Source of the DNA: Methylococcus capsulatus
Lineage (GTDB): Bacteria; Pseudomonadota; Gammaproteobacteria; Methylococcales; Methylococcaceae
Length of the DNA: 64,000 nucleotides
Direction of reading: 5' to 3'
Assembly (NCBI RefSeq): GCF_036864975.1
Contig: NZ_CP104311.1
Location: 1,838,001 to 1,902,000 of the forward strand
Shown here: positions 51,270-60,311 of the stretch, piece after piece
Layout of the letters: each line of letters starts with the position of its first letter
How positions within the stretch are numbered: the stretch's first letter is position 1
Notes under the pieces: generated by a model
The model's database searches: none
Told to the model about the DNA's origin: nothing
What the model saw: the letters and a program-made list of their open reading frames with translations, nothing else
Program-made: the position numbers and the translations under genes

Positions 51270-52067
51270 ATGAATCGTTTGAATCGGGGAAATCGTCGGT
51301 GGCATGCCGGGCGGGGCCTCGGCGCTTTGGCGTTGTGCATCGCTCTTTCCGGCTGCAGCGGTGCGAAGAAGGCACCGACTCAGCCCGCTGTCGGGCCGGT
51401 GGCGTTGACCGAAAAGCCTGCCGCGAGGGAACCGGCACTGTCAGTGATCAAGCGCCGGATACTGGCACTTGCCAACACTGAGTGGGAATTCTTCGGCTCC
51501 CAGCGGGTCATCTACGATGGTGGGGAGGAAAGCATTCCGCATGTGGGCTACTGGGAGGATGAGGACGAATCCCGTATCCAGCGTGTCAGCCGCTACTGGC
51601 AGGCGGTGAACAAGCCGGGGCTGTCCGGTCTCAACTGTTCCCAGCCCTGGTCGGCCGCCTTTGTGAGCTGGGTGATGGGAATGGCCGGTGTGCCGGAAAG
51701 CCAGTTTCCCCCGGCCAGCGCCCATTGGGTTTATCTAAGCCAGATCATCCGCAAGTCCGACGGCCCAAATTCCTCTTTCATTCCTCACTCCATCAAGGAA
51801 TACAGTCCCCGGCCAGGCGACCTCATCTGCGCCAGCCGGGAGCGCTATGGCCTACCCAGTGTGACCCGGCCGCTGGAAACCTACATGCTGGAAGATACTA
51901 AGCTGCACTGCGACATCGTGGTGCAACGCAATGATGGAAGCGTGGAAGCGATCGGAGGCAACGTCCGCAACTCGGTTTCGCGCAGCACGGTCGCGCTTAA
52001 CAAGGACGGCATGCTCGTCCCCACCCGACAGCGTCCGTGGTTTCTGGTGCTGGAAAACCGGTTGTGA
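51270..52067 (+). CDS. DUF2272 lipoprotein
   Basis: A 265-residue lipoprotein; the lipobox is ALSGC after a basic N-terminus. The core SGLNCSQPWSAAFVSWVMGM, then SAHWVYLSQIIRKS, YSPRPGDLICASRERYG and LHCDIVVQRNDGSVEAIGGN matches DUF2272, which has a CHAP/NlpC-like look: the Cys in NCSQPWSAAFVSW and the His in HCDIVV would be the catalytic pair. It would act on peptidoglycan or another envelope target. No partner domain is fused. It is 80 bases after the secreted protein gene. Confidence 0.8.
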   Translation: MNRLNRGNRRWHAGRGLGALALCIALSGCSGAKKAPTQPAVGPVALTEKPAAREPALSVIKRRILALANTEWEFFGSQRVIYDGGEESIPHVGYWEDEDESRIQRVSRYWQAVNKPGLSGLNCSQPWSAAFVSWVMGMAGVPESQFPPASAHWVYLSQIIRKSDGPNSSFIPHSIKEYSPRPGDLICASRERYGLPSVTRPLETYMLEDTKLHCDIVVQRNDGSVEAIGGNVRNSVSRSTVALNKDGMLVPTRQRPWFLVLENRL

Positions 52068-52130
52068 CCGTCCGGCACCGCGCCACGGATTCTTTTTTTT
52101 TCGCTCAATGATTCAAGGGAATTAAAAGCC

Positions 52131-53552
52131 ATGCAGTCGCCGGATATGAGGGCGCCGGAGCTGAAGCGTGCCCTGGGGTGGGCCAGTGCGGGCGCGATCA
52201 TGGCGGGTTCCGTGATCGGCACTGCAATTTTCCTGGTGCCCTCGACCATCGCCCGCGAACTCGACTCGGTGGGCTGGTCCTTTTTCGTCTGGATGTTCGG
52301 AGGCCTGTTGTCGCTGGCCGGGGCGCTCAGTTATGCCGAATTGGGCGCGGCCTTCCCCGAAGCGGGGGGCGAATACGCCTTTCTCCGCCGCGCCTATGGC
52401 CCTTTGTGGGGTTTCCTCTTCGGCTGGCAGCAGGTCGTCATCGGCAAAACCGGCTCCATTGCCACCATCGCTACCGGCTTCGCCATATTCCTCGGGTTTT
52501 TCGTCGACGGCTTGCAGCAAGAATGGCTGCATCTGTCCTGGGGAGAGAGCGGCTGGGGCGTGACGGGCCTTCAATTCGTCGCGATGACGGCGGTTGCATC
52601 GTTCTCTCTGATCAACTGTTTCGGTGTTGGGCGCGGCGGCGCGGTGCAGAGCTTCCTGACTGTCCTGAAGGTCGCGGCCATCGTGACTTTGGCCGGCCTG
52701 GTGCTCGGCGCCGGTAAGGGCTCCTGGGACCATTTCCAGGATGCCCCGGAACACACGGCCGGGACTGGATGGGGTGCTTTCGCCGCAGCGCTGGCCGCGG
52801 TGCTTTGGGCTTACGACGGTTGGAACAACCTGACATTGGTAGGCTCGGAAATCCGTGATCCGGAGCACACCATCCCGAAAGTGTTCCTGCTGGGGTTGCT
52901 GGCAGTGATGGGGGTTTATCTGCTGGCCAATTTTGCCTATTTCTATGCTCTGCCGCTGGATGCCGTGAAACACTCGGAGCAGGTGGCACAGGATGTGGCA
53001 CAGCTCGTGTTCGGAGATTTCGGTGGCGCTGCGATCACTGCCGCCGCCGTGGTATCGACCCTGGCGGCGCTCAATGGCTCGATCCTGTCGGGCGCCCGGG
53101 TGTCTTACGCGATGGCGCGGGATGGGCTTTTCTTCAGCCCGCTGGCACGGCTCGATCCCGTCCACCGGACGCCCGTCAATGCCCTGATCGTCCAGGCTCT
53201 GTTCGCGAGCCTCCTGATTCTGCTATTCGGGCAGGATCGGGCTGGTTTCGACCGGTTGTTCAACTATGCAGTGTTCGGGCTCTGGGCATTTTATGGTATC
53301 ACCGTGCTCGCCGTCATCGTACTGCGGCGCACCTCGCCGGAGGTGGTGCGGCCTTACCACGTGGCAGGTTATCCTTGGGTCCCGCTGATTTTCGGCGCGG
53401 TCGCCGGTTTGTTCTGCCTCAGTATGATCTTCCAGAATCCCTCAGAAACCGGCATCGGCCTGGTTTTCCTGTTGGCGGGCATCCCTTTCTATCTTTACTG
53501 GCGCTCCAATGGCAAGGCCGAGGCTTATCGTAAGTGGAGCCGAAAGGAATGA
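52131..53552 (+). CDS. APC-family amino acid permease
   Basis: A 473-residue transporter with about twelve helices. The first helix contains [20 protein letters not shown], the glycine-rich unwound substrate segment of the APC family. [20 protein letters not shown] and [20 protein letters not shown] are the next typical segments, as is [20 protein letters not shown]. It resembles the LAT-like exchangers (YkfD/SteT group). Substrate unknown. It ends overlapping rnhA by 4 bases. Confidence 0.9.
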   Translation: MQSPDMRAPELKRALGWASAGAIMAGSVIGTAIFLVPSTIARELDSVGWSFFVWMFGGLLSLAGALSYAELGAAFPEAGGEYAFLRRAYGPLWGFLFGWQQVVIGKTGSIATIATGFAIFLGFFVDGLQQEWLHLSWGESGWGVTGLQFVAMTAVASFSLINCFGVGRGGAVQSFLTVLKVAAIVTLAGLVLGAGKGSWDHFQDAPEHTAGTGWGAFAAALAAVLWAYDGWNNLTLVGSEIRDPEHTIPKVFLLGLLAVMGVYLLANFAYFYALPLDAVKHSEQVAQDVAQLVFGDFGGAAITAAAVVSTLAALNGSILSGARVSYAMARDGLFFSPLARLDPVHRTPVNALIVQALFASLLILLFGQDRAGFDRLFNYAVFGLWAFYGITVLAVIVLRRTSPEVVRPYHVAGYPWVPLIFGAVAGLFCLSMIFQNPSETGIGLVFLLAGIPFYLYWRSNGKAEAYRKWSRKE

Positions 53553-54016
53553 GCGAAACCGACCGGACCGTATACGCCTATACCGATGGCGCCTGCCGCG
53601 GCAATCCCGGACCCGGCGGCTGGGGCGTATTGCTGCGCTATGGCAACAAGACCCGCGAGCTCTACGGCGGCGAGCGCGAGACCACCAACAATCGTATGGA
53701 ACTGATGGCCGCCATCCAGGCGCTGGAGGCCCTCAGCCGGCCCTGCAAGGTGAAAATCGTCACCGACTCGCAGTATGTGAAGAAAGGCATCACCGAATGG
53801 GTCGCCCAGTGGGAGAAGCGTGGCTGGAAAACCGCAGGACGCACCCCGGTCAAGAACATCGATTTATGGCAGCGCCTGATCCAGGCGGAGCAGCGCCACC
53901 AGGTGAGCTGGGGTTGGATCAAAGGCCATTCCGGCCATCCCGAAAACGAAGCGGCGGATCGCCTCGCCAATCGTGGCATCGACGAACTGACACTCTCCGA
54001 CGGCACGCCGGCCTGA
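53549..54016 (+). CDS. rnhA: Ribonuclease HI
   Basis: Cuts RNA in RNA-DNA hybrids, such as R-loops and primers. The 155-residue product has all catalytic acids in place: [20 protein letters not shown] (Asp), [19 protein letters not shown] (Glu), [20 protein letters not shown] (Asp) and the final Asp in [11 protein letters not shown]. The basic handle region [20 protein letters not shown] is as in E. coli. The ATG at 53549 overlaps the permease stop; the frame opens upstream but without a ribosome site. dnaQ follows 10 bases later on the same strand. Confidence 0.97.
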   Translation: MSETDRTVYAYTDGACRGNPGPGGWGVLLRYGNKTRELYGGERETTNNRMELMAAIQALEALSRPCKVKIVTDSQYVKKGITEWVAQWEKRGWKTAGRTPVKNIDLWQRLIQAEQRHQVSWGWIKGHSGHPENEAADRLANRGIDELTLSDGTPA

Positions 54017-54026
54017 AAGACTGACA

Positions 54027-54830
54027 ATGCGCCAAATCGTCCTGGATACCGAAACCACCGGCCTCGATCCCAAGGCCGGCCACCGCATCATTGAAATCGG
54101 CTGCGTGGAGCTGCTCGACCGGCGGATCACGCAGAACCGCTTCCACGTCTATATCAACCCCGAACGGGAAATCGACGCCGGCGCGATCGAAGTACACGGC
54201 CTGACCAATGAGTTCCTGGCCAGTATGCCGGTATTCAGGAACATCGCGGACGATTTCCTGAACTTCATCAGCGGGGCCGAACTCATCATCCACAACGCCG
54301 CCTTCGACGTCGGCTTCCTCGACCATGAACTCTCGCTCCTGAGTGAAAGCCGGGGCCGGATCGCTGACTACTGCGGCATCTGCGATACCCTGGCGATGGC
54401 ACGCAAGAACCATCCCGGCCAGCGCAACAGCCTGGATGCTCTGTGCAAGCGCTACAACGTCGACAACAGCCGCCGGGAACTGCACGGCGCCTTGCTCGAC
54501 GCCGAAATCCTCGCCGACGTTTATCTGGCGATGACCGGCGGACAGATCGCCATGCTGCTAGAGGCCGACGCTGAGTCCGGGGGCACTCGTGGGTCCGATG
54601 GGCGGTTCGAACGGCTTGCCGTGAACTCCTCTACTGGCTTCGACCATGCTCAACCCGGGCCGCTCAGGGCAAATTCCGTCGACCGGGAGCAAGCCGCGCC
54701 TAGGTCGGTCGACACCGCCCGCCCGCGGCTGCGGGTCATCCGCAGCACGCCCGAAGAGGCCGAAGCCCACGCCGCCCGCCTGGACGCCATCGCCAAAGCG
54801 AGCTCCGGCGCCTGCTTGTGGTCCCGCTAG
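54027..54830 (+). CDS. dnaQ: DNA polymerase III epsilon subunit (proofreading)
   Basis: 3'-5' exonuclease that proofreads replication. The 267-residue product begins MRQIVLDTETTGLDPKAG with the first two catalytic acids (D7, E9), then HNAAFDVGFLDHELSLL and HGALLDAEILADVYLAMTGG. The C-terminal 30 residues (RLRVIRSTPEEAEAHAARLD) are the polymerase-binding tail. Between them lies an unusually long linker (about residues 186-237), coded in part by sequence that looks like a short palindromic repeat (54600-54700). E. coli DnaQ has 243 residues with a shorter linker. Beta-clamp and theta contacts were not examined. Confidence 0.95.
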   Translation: MRQIVLDTETTGLDPKAGHRIIEIGCVELLDRRITQNRFHVYINPEREIDAGAIEVHGLTNEFLASMPVFRNIADDFLNFISGAELIIHNAAFDVGFLDHELSLLSESRGRIADYCGICDTLAMARKNHPGQRNSLDALCKRYNVDNSRRELHGALLDAEILADVYLAMTGGQIAMLLEADAESGGTRGSDGRFERLAVNSSTGFDHAQPGPLRANSVDREQAAPRSVDTARPRLRVIRSTPEEAEAHAARLDAIAKASSGACLWSR

Positions 54831-54914
54831 CGCGCGGCTACGGCATCGGGTATCCTACTCCGCCTGATCGGAGCGGCTACTGGTAAACCGCAAATTCCGA
54901 TTCTTGCCTTTAAT

Positions 54915-55002
54915 GGAAGCGTGGCCGAGTGGTTGAAGGCACCGGTCTTGAAAACCGGCAACGGGAAACCGTTCGTGAGTTCGAATCTCACCGCTTCCGC
55001 CA
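54915..55002 (+). tRNA. tRNA-Ser (anticodon TGA)
   Basis: An 88-base gene including CCA. The acceptor stem GGAAGCG pairs with CGCTTCC, with discriminator G. The anticodon arm CCGGT-CTTGAAA-ACCGG gives TGA. A long variable arm (AACGGGAAACCGTT) and a T arm with GTTCGAATC are present, as expected for tRNA-Ser. Confidence 0.97.
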
Positions 55003-55026
55003 ATTGAACTCCCAATGAAGTCCAGG

Positions 55027-55060
55027 AAACCCGTGAGCGATGTAGCTTAGCGGGTTTTTT
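55027..55060 (+). terminator. Intrinsic terminator after tRNA-Ser
   Basis: AAACCCG (55027-55033) pairs with CGGGTTT (55051-55057), extended by TGAGC with GCTTA around a 6-base loop, and a T run follows. It separates the tRNA from the island. Confidence 0.85.
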
Positions 55061-55482
55061 GTTGTTCAGGGGCAGCTACGGCATGCAAGCCTCTTTGGCT
55101 TCCCATCCACCGATGTTCGCAAGCAACTCACGGGCCTTGCGCTCGAAATTAGCGGCATCCACCCGCCAAGGGGGGCAGAACGGCTTTTGGGGAATACCCA
55201 TAGGACCGGCCGGTGGGCATGCCGGCGCCGTTCTCGGGATTGACGTGGCTGCCGCCCAGCAGCCCGTCGGACTAAGCCGGATATTTCATAAAACACCCCC
55301 TGCGCCCGATAGACTGGTCAACCGCCTATTCTTTCAATCCACCGAACTGACCCAACGCCCCCAGAGGCATGGGCAGCCAATCGACCTGCCTCATTTCACC
55401 GCGGGCCGGAATTCCACACATTAGACGCAATCCACCCGCCGAGTCCTGCCGGATCCTCCTCGGTTGAGGGTGACGGCGCGCT
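55061..55482. other. Gene-free debris at the start of the island
   Basis: Open frames on both strands lack ribosome sites and do not resemble any family I know. The composition is similar to the neighbouring IS remnant. I see no inverted repeats of note and no repeat of the tRNA-Ser 3' end that would mark an integration site. Confidence 0.4.
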
Positions 55483-56049
55483 TCAGACCCTGGCCGGTGG
55501 TCGGACGAGGCAGAGTAATTCAACTTTGCTGCCCTGCGGGTCAGTGAGCCGGTGCAACAGCTTCTTCACCGGAAAGGTGCTCGGCAAGTGCAACTTGATC
55601 CGGTCCTTGTACTGCACCACCCGTACCGCCAGCTTGAACAGCTTCAGGATGAGGGTCATGGGCTGCTGCCTTGGCCGGTTCCGTGTCGGCACAGGGGGTT
55701 GTCCTGTGTGCTGTGGCTCAAGCTGTAGGCGGCACAGGCATAGAACAGGCGCAGGCTGTGTGGCGTGGTTGCCGTCGGCGTAGCCGCAGGCGGTGTGGTA
55801 AACACGCTCACGCAGGAGGCCAGCCAAGCTGTGGGCGATGTAGGAAGGGTGCCGGCGATCCTGAATGGCCCAGGCCAAGCGGGCTATCAACCCGGTCCGC
55901 CGAGCCATGCCCTGCAGGAGGACGGCGCCGAAATCGCTGGACACCGCGCCGACTTCGAAGCCGGCACGGACGGTGAAGCCGGCGACGGTGGGAAAACGGA
56001 GCTGGGTCGCGATAGAGTCACACATTGGGCGGTCTCGTTTAGGCCTCAT
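55483..56049 (-). pseudogene. IS1380-family transposase remnant with internal deletion
   Basis: The N-terminal part (AGFEVGAVSSDFGAVLLQGM, RRTGLIARLAWAIQDRRHPS, LLRERVYHTACGYADGNHAT) matches the N-terminus of IS1380-family transposases, where the SSDGG-like segment and the GYED motif are conserved. After that the sequence jumps to a C-terminal type segment (LILKLFKLAVRVVQYKDRIK, then LHLPSTFPVKKLLHRL). The result is 188 residues instead of about 430-450. The catalytic DDE region is gone, so it cannot transpose. The reading frame is open by chance. A piece in the middle is not recognisable. Confidence 0.72.
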
Positions 56050-56426
56050 ACGAAGCCTTTTATATCAATCGGTTTAGCGAGATTCGCCCACTTTCTTGAC
56101 ATATGATGGTTAGAATTAGGTAATATTCTAATAAACTCGCTCGTTCCGTCTCAGAAGCCGCATAGTTGGGGCGAACGGTGCGGTGGCGCAGAGGCATCAT
56201 CCAAAAGTAACGATCATCGTGAGCCGCCGCCCCGGAAGATGAAAAATCGACAGGAACGCTGAGTTGCACATTTTGCTCCCGGAGGATGCGATTCTGGGGT
56301 AGCGCATGAGCGCAGTGGCTTTGGCGGGATCGCTTCCGTCAGCTCGCCTTCTCCTGCTTGCGGGAGCGGGGGCCCATGAAACGCTTCGCGTCGTTTCACG
56401 TTAAATCCACGTTAAGGAGAATCGAA
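56050..56426. other. AT-rich intergenic region before the phosphoesterase gene
   Basis: The left half (56050-56150) is clearly more AT-rich than the genome average. A possible promoter has TTGACA at 56096-56101 and TAATAT at 56121-56126, but the 19-base spacer is long. No gene seen. Confidence 0.35.
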
Positions 56427-58379
56427 GTGTCAAACCTCCCGGTTGCAAAAGAGATGATTGCGTTCACGCTCGGCATGGTGGTTTCGATATTCGCGCCGCT
56501 TACGTTGGCAGGGAGCGGTCAGGTTTTCTTGATCCATACCGGTGATATCCATGGACACCTCGTGCCCCGTCCGAATGTCCGCAGCGATGCTGTTGGCGGT
56601 ACAGAAGGCGGCTTGGCACGCATGTACACGCTTATTCAGCAGATCCGCTCTAAGGCGAGGCAAGGGAAGGTGAACAGGTCTTTGCTTATCAACACAGGCG
56701 ATACATTGCAGGGTTCAGGCGAGGCCCTGTTTACACGCGGCCAAGCGATGATCGATGTGTTGAACCTTTTCAAAATAGACGCACATGCGCCCGGGAACTG
56801 GGATTTTCTCTATGGCACCGCGCGGTTTGAAGAGGTTTTCAAAGGGAGGGGCGAACAAGCGCCTCTGGCGCCCTGGAACGCCCTGGCATCCAATCTCTAC
56901 TACACGAATCAATTTGACGACGCGACCGAGTGCGGCATTACAGGCGAAGATGCTCAAGGCACCGTCCGCAAGCTCAAGCGCGTGCTCCCCCCTTATGCCA
57001 TCAAGCGGGTCGGGGAGGTCAAGGTGGGATTGCTAGGGTTTACGACCGCACGCGCCGTCGCTGCCATAGGTCCGAAAGTCACCGCAGGTTACCAATTCAG
57101 TGATGCCGAAATCGAGTTGCCCTGCTACGTTGACGTCCTGCGGAAGCGGGAAAAAGTGGACCTGTTGGTCATGATATCCGAGCTGGAACTGTCCAGGGAT
57201 ATCAAGCTCGTTGAAATGAACCCAGGCGTCGATGTGGTCCTGAATTCCGACATGCACGAAAAGACAACTCGCCCCATCATCGTCCGCCACGTCCGTGCAC
57301 CGAGTACGCTTCTGTTTGAGGAAGGGCAGGATGGCACCATGATCGGCGAACTTCAGCTCAATGTGAAGAACGGAAAGGTTGCCGATTGGCACTGGACTCC
57401 GCACATCGTTAGCGCGGCTATCATGGAAGATAAGGGCATAGCTGCCAAAGTGGCCGAGGTTCGCAGGCCGTTCCTCAAGGCGAGCTTTGTGGCGGGTCAA
57501 AGCGTGACTGTGGGAGGCAATACCAGCACGCTGTTACACCCGGTTGACGAAGTTATTGCGTACAGTCAGGTCAATTTGCATCGCTCCAACTTTGTGGACG
57601 AAGATATGCCGGCGGTCGTCGAAGGCTCCTCCCACGACTTGATCGCGGATGCAATGCGTTGGGCTGCCGGTGCCGATGTGGCGACTCTCCGAGGATTTCG
57701 CTATGGAACGCACATTCCTGCTGGTCAACCCATAACAATGGAAGATATCTATCACTATGTTCCTATAGCGGCAAAACTCGGTAGATCCCAAAAAGCCTGC
57801 GGGGCGGATCTGAAGACGCAAATAGAGAATTCAACCGCTGGAGTATTCCATCCGGATTCCAGGCGTTGGCAGGGTGGCTGGATGTTTGCTTACAGTGGTG
57901 TAACTTATGATCTCGACGCCTGCGGAGGTTTCGGCATTCCCGGGATGCCGGTAGAGCGCGCTACCAATATCAAAGTCAATGGCGTCCCTGTGAATGCGTT
58001 GGATGCCTACGATGAAAAAAGTGGGCAATGTAAAAGCGGGAGCCCAGGATACAAAGTTGCCGGATATTGGTATGCGGACGACCCAACCACCATCAATAAC
58101 TGTAAGTCATGTAAAGGTCGGTTGATCCAAATGGTCACACATGACCTTCATGTAGTCGATTTGGTTCCTGGTCAGCCAATTCCAGACAACCGTACTTTTC
58201 TCGATATCACCGAGGCAGTGGTGAAATATTTGCAAGTTCCTTTGTCTGGCAAAGTAACGTCCAACAATTTGTCGCTAAATCGAATCAAAGTCACACGCCT
58301 CCCACGATTGAATACATATCCATTCAAAATCGTCCAGCCATTGGAGGGTGCGACGCGTGAAACCTGTCCAATGTCGTAA
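56427..58379 (+). CDS. Secreted SoxB/5'-nucleotidase-like metallophosphoesterase
   Basis: A 650-residue exported protein. A GTG start at 56427 with AAGGAGA six bases before gives a signal peptide (MIAFTLGMVVSIFAPLTLAG). The metal-binding motifs of the calcineurin-like fold are visible: LIHTGDIHGHLVPR and LLINTGDTLQGSGEALFTRG. The N-D/H motif of relatives (usually GNHE or HWE) reads GNWDFLYG, a Trp in place of His, as in SoxB-type enzymes that have HWEF. The C-terminal domain (LRGFRYGTHIPAGQPITMED) is 5'-nucleotidase-like. Activity (nucleotidase or thiosulfohydrolase) is unsettled. Codon use and GC are lower than in neighbours, and IS debris lies on both sides, so it is probably acquired. No other sox genes are nearby. 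Confidence 0.83.
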   Translation: MSNLPVAKEMIAFTLGMVVSIFAPLTLAGSGQVFLIHTGDIHGHLVPRPNVRSDAVGGTEGGLARMYTLIQQIRSKARQGKVNRSLLINTGDTLQGSGEALFTRGQAMIDVLNLFKIDAHAPGNWDFLYGTARFEEVFKGRGEQAPLAPWNALASNLYYTNQFDDATECGITGEDAQGTVRKLKRVLPPYAIKRVGEVKVGLLGFTTARAVAAIGPKVTAGYQFSDAEIELPCYVDVLRKREKVDLLVMISELELSRDIKLVEMNPGVDVVLNSDMHEKTTRPIIVRHVRAPSTLLFEEGQDGTMIGELQLNVKNGKVADWHWTPHIVSAAIMEDKGIAAKVAEVRRPFLKASFVAGQSVTVGGNTSTLLHPVDEVIAYSQVNLHRSNFVDEDMPAVVEGSSHDLIADAMRWAAGADVATLRGFRYGTHIPAGQPITMEDIYHYVPIAAKLGRSQKACGADLKTQIENSTAGVFHPDSRRWQGGWMFAYSGVTYDLDACGGFGIPGMPVERATNIKVNGVPVNALDAYDEKSGQCKSGSPGYKVAGYWYADDPTTINNCKSCKGRLIQMVTHDLHVVDLVPGQPIPDNRTFLDITEAVVKYLQVPLSGKVTSNNLSLNRIKVTRLPRLNTYPFKIVQPLEGATRETCPMS

Positions 58380-58439
58380 GGGCACCTCGAAAAACCTCCG
58401 TACACCCGTTCTTGGCAAAATCACGCCGTTCTGAACCCT

Positions 58440-59100
58440 GCTTCAGCTTGCCCCGAGGAAACCACGTCGCGCCATCAAGACCGACCTGTTCGCCAGTGCG
58501 CATCATCGCAACAAGCGCAACTTGTTGGGTGACCCACGGGTCGACAGCGATCGGCCGTTAACTTTGCGGCGTTGGCAACCACGGTCGAACAGCCGGAGTA
58601 CCCGCTGCTCGACCGCATGAGCTGCCAGCGCTTCTGTGGCCCGGCCAATGCCATCGCCGTTCCGGACCGCATTATGTGCGGACCCTCGAAAACTGGATCG
58701 GTGAGGCCGGGGCGAAGGCTCTGTTCGATGGCGTCTTGGCGCAGTTGCTCAAGAAGGGTTTCATCGCGCCCGGCGGTCAGCTTCTCGACGGCCTTGGTGC
58801 CGGCCCCCCAAGCCGCACAACGGCCGAGCCGAAAGGGCATTGAGCGAGCAAGTTACGATGCCCGCCAACGGAAAGCCGGCCAAGCGCCGCCGGAAGGACT
58901 CGGCTGCCACCTGGACCAAGAACCACGTTCGGCTACAAGCTCTCGATCAGCGTCGACAACACATACAAGCTCATCCGCCGGATCGAGACCGGCACGTCCA
59001 GTCTTACGATGGCTTAGGGATCGTGGTTTGGACCATCGATTTCGAATCGCCGCCGCAAGGTGCCGCATCGGTGGCGGAGCTTGGACGCAGCGCCATCAGC
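58440..59100 (+). pseudogene. IS5-family transposase remnants
   Basis: Scattered pieces in several frames match an IS5-type transposase: KTDLFASAHHRNKRNLLGDP at about 58480, YPLLDRMSCQRFCGPANAIA at about 58600, GEAGAKALFDGVLAQLLKKG at about 58710, KRRRKDSAATWTKNHVR at about 58880 and YKLSISVDNTYKLIRRIETG at about 58940. A deletion is evident between the first two and several frameshifts between the others. The C-terminal catalytic part is missing or unrecognisable. Beyond 59000 the sequence is not assigned. The element is dead. Confidence 0.78.
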
Positions 59101-59152
59101 GACGGTATCGATGGCATGGAAAGGGATCTACGCGGCGCGTAATGACAAATAC

Positions 59153-59740
59153 TCAGAGCACCAGCCGGTCCAGCGTCAGTTCATAGCCGGGCACGAATAC
59201 GGCCATGAAATAGTCGACTTCCGGCAACCCCAGTTGCCGGATTTTTTCGCGGATTTCCTCTTCCGCATTGACGAATTCGGTGTTGCCGGCGCGCCGTTCG
59301 GCACAGCATTTCAGGTAGGCGGCGATGCGGTCGGCCGCTTTGATCAGGACCTGGACTTCCTCGGGGATTTCGTCGGGCAGCAGCATCCTGGCGTAGGCTG
59401 ATTGCAATGCTTCCGGCAGCAGGGCGAGTAGTTCCCGGGAGGCTTTTTGCTCCAGGTCCTTATAGGCGTCGCGGATGGCGGGGGAATGGTATTTGATCGG
59501 CGTGGGGAGGTCTCCGGTGATGGCTTCGCTAACGTCGTGGTAAAGCGCGGCGGCCGCGACCCGGTCGGCATCCACCGGCCGGCGGAAGATTTCGCCGCGG
59601 ATCACTGCCAAGGCATGGGCGATGACGGCCACTTCCCAGCCATGCTCCATGACGTTTTCTTCGTAGGCGTTGCGCATGAGGCCCCAGCGCTTGATCCAGC
59701 GCAGGCGGCCGAGGTGGGCGAAAAACGGACTTTGGTTCAT
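59153..59740 (-). CDS. yfbR: 5'-deoxynucleotidase YfbR-like (HD domain)
   Basis: A 195-residue HD phosphohydrolase that dephosphorylates deoxynucleoside monophosphates. The metal site is formed by the His in NVMEHGWEVAVIAHALAVI, the His-Asp pair in AAAALYHDVSEAITGDLPTP and a later Asp in LIKAADRIAAYLKCCAE. The N-terminus (FFAHLGRLRWIKRWGLMRN) is as in E. coli YfbR. It is convergent with the IS remnants and divergent from the chemosensory operon, 109 bases away. It has no functional link to the latter that I can see. Confidence 0.93.
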   Translation of the reverse strand: MNQSPFFAHLGRLRWIKRWGLMRNAYEENVMEHGWEVAVIAHALAVIRGEIFRRPVDADRVAAAALYHDVSEAITGDLPTPIKYHSPAIRDAYKDLEQKASRELLALLPEALQSAYARMLLPDEIPEEVQVLIKAADRIAAYLKCCAERRAGNTEFVNAEEEIREKIRQLGLPEVDYFMAVFVPGYELTLDRLVL

Positions 59741-59849
59741 GGGCTTGCTGATTCCAGGGAGTCGTGAAGCCGGCCTGGGGGGAGGGCGCCGGTGTGGCCG
59801 AAGATCGCGGCATGCAGAAAAAGGCGTGGGCCGGTATGATCTTCAGTCT

Positions 59850-60311
59850 ATGTTGCTCGTACCCTTCCAGATCGGCGGTGAGCATTATGCACTGCCCGCC
59901 GTCGATGTCTTCACGGTGGCGCAAGTACCGAGGCTGCGTCCGCTGCCGCAGGCGCCGGCCTGGGTGGCGGGTGTCTTTCGTTATCGCGGTAGCGTTTTGC
60001 CGGCCGTCGATCTGAGCCTGCTGATCGCGGGGCAGCCCGCCCGCCGCGTCCTCAGCACGCGTCTGCTCCTGGTCGGGAATGCCCAGGACTCGGAGTCCAG
60101 ACCCGTCCTGGGGCTGCTGGCCGAGCGGGTGACGGATACGGAGGCCGTCGATCGGTACACGCTCCGCGAGACTGGGGTCAGCATACCTGGCGCCGAGTGG
60201 CTGGGCGAGGTGGTCGGGTTGGAGCGGGTTCTGCTGCAGCTCGTCCGCTGGCAGCCGCTGGTGACGGAGGAACTGGCCCAGTTGTGTGCCGAGGTGGACC
60301 GGTGCGGCTGA
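59850..60311 (+). CDS. CheW-like adaptor, WspB position
   Basis: A 153-residue single CheW domain (LLVPFQIGGEHYALPAVDVF, then PAWVAGVFRYRGSVLPAVDL and GLLAERVTDTEAVDRYTL). CheW proteins couple receptors to the CheA kinase. The ATG at 59850 is chosen as the first that opens the domain; no strong ribosome site is obvious. Its end overlaps the CheR start by 10 bases. It is the first gene of a CheW / CheR-TPR / CheW / CheA string, the same order as wspB-wspC-wspD-wspE. No receptor gene precedes it. Confidence 0.88.
   Translation: MLLVPFQIGGEHYALPAVDVFTVAQVPRLRPLPQAPAWVAGVFRYRGSVLPAVDLSLLIAGQPARRVLSTRLLLVGNAQDSESRPVLGLLAERVTDTEAVDRYTLRETGVSIPGAEWLGEVVGLERVLLQLVRWQPLVTEELAQLCAEVDRCG

Noticed and set aside
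54979..59150. Integration site of an element at the tRNA-Ser 3' end
   Set aside because: No direct repeat of the tRNA 3' end was seen at the right side of the island, and no integrase gene is present.
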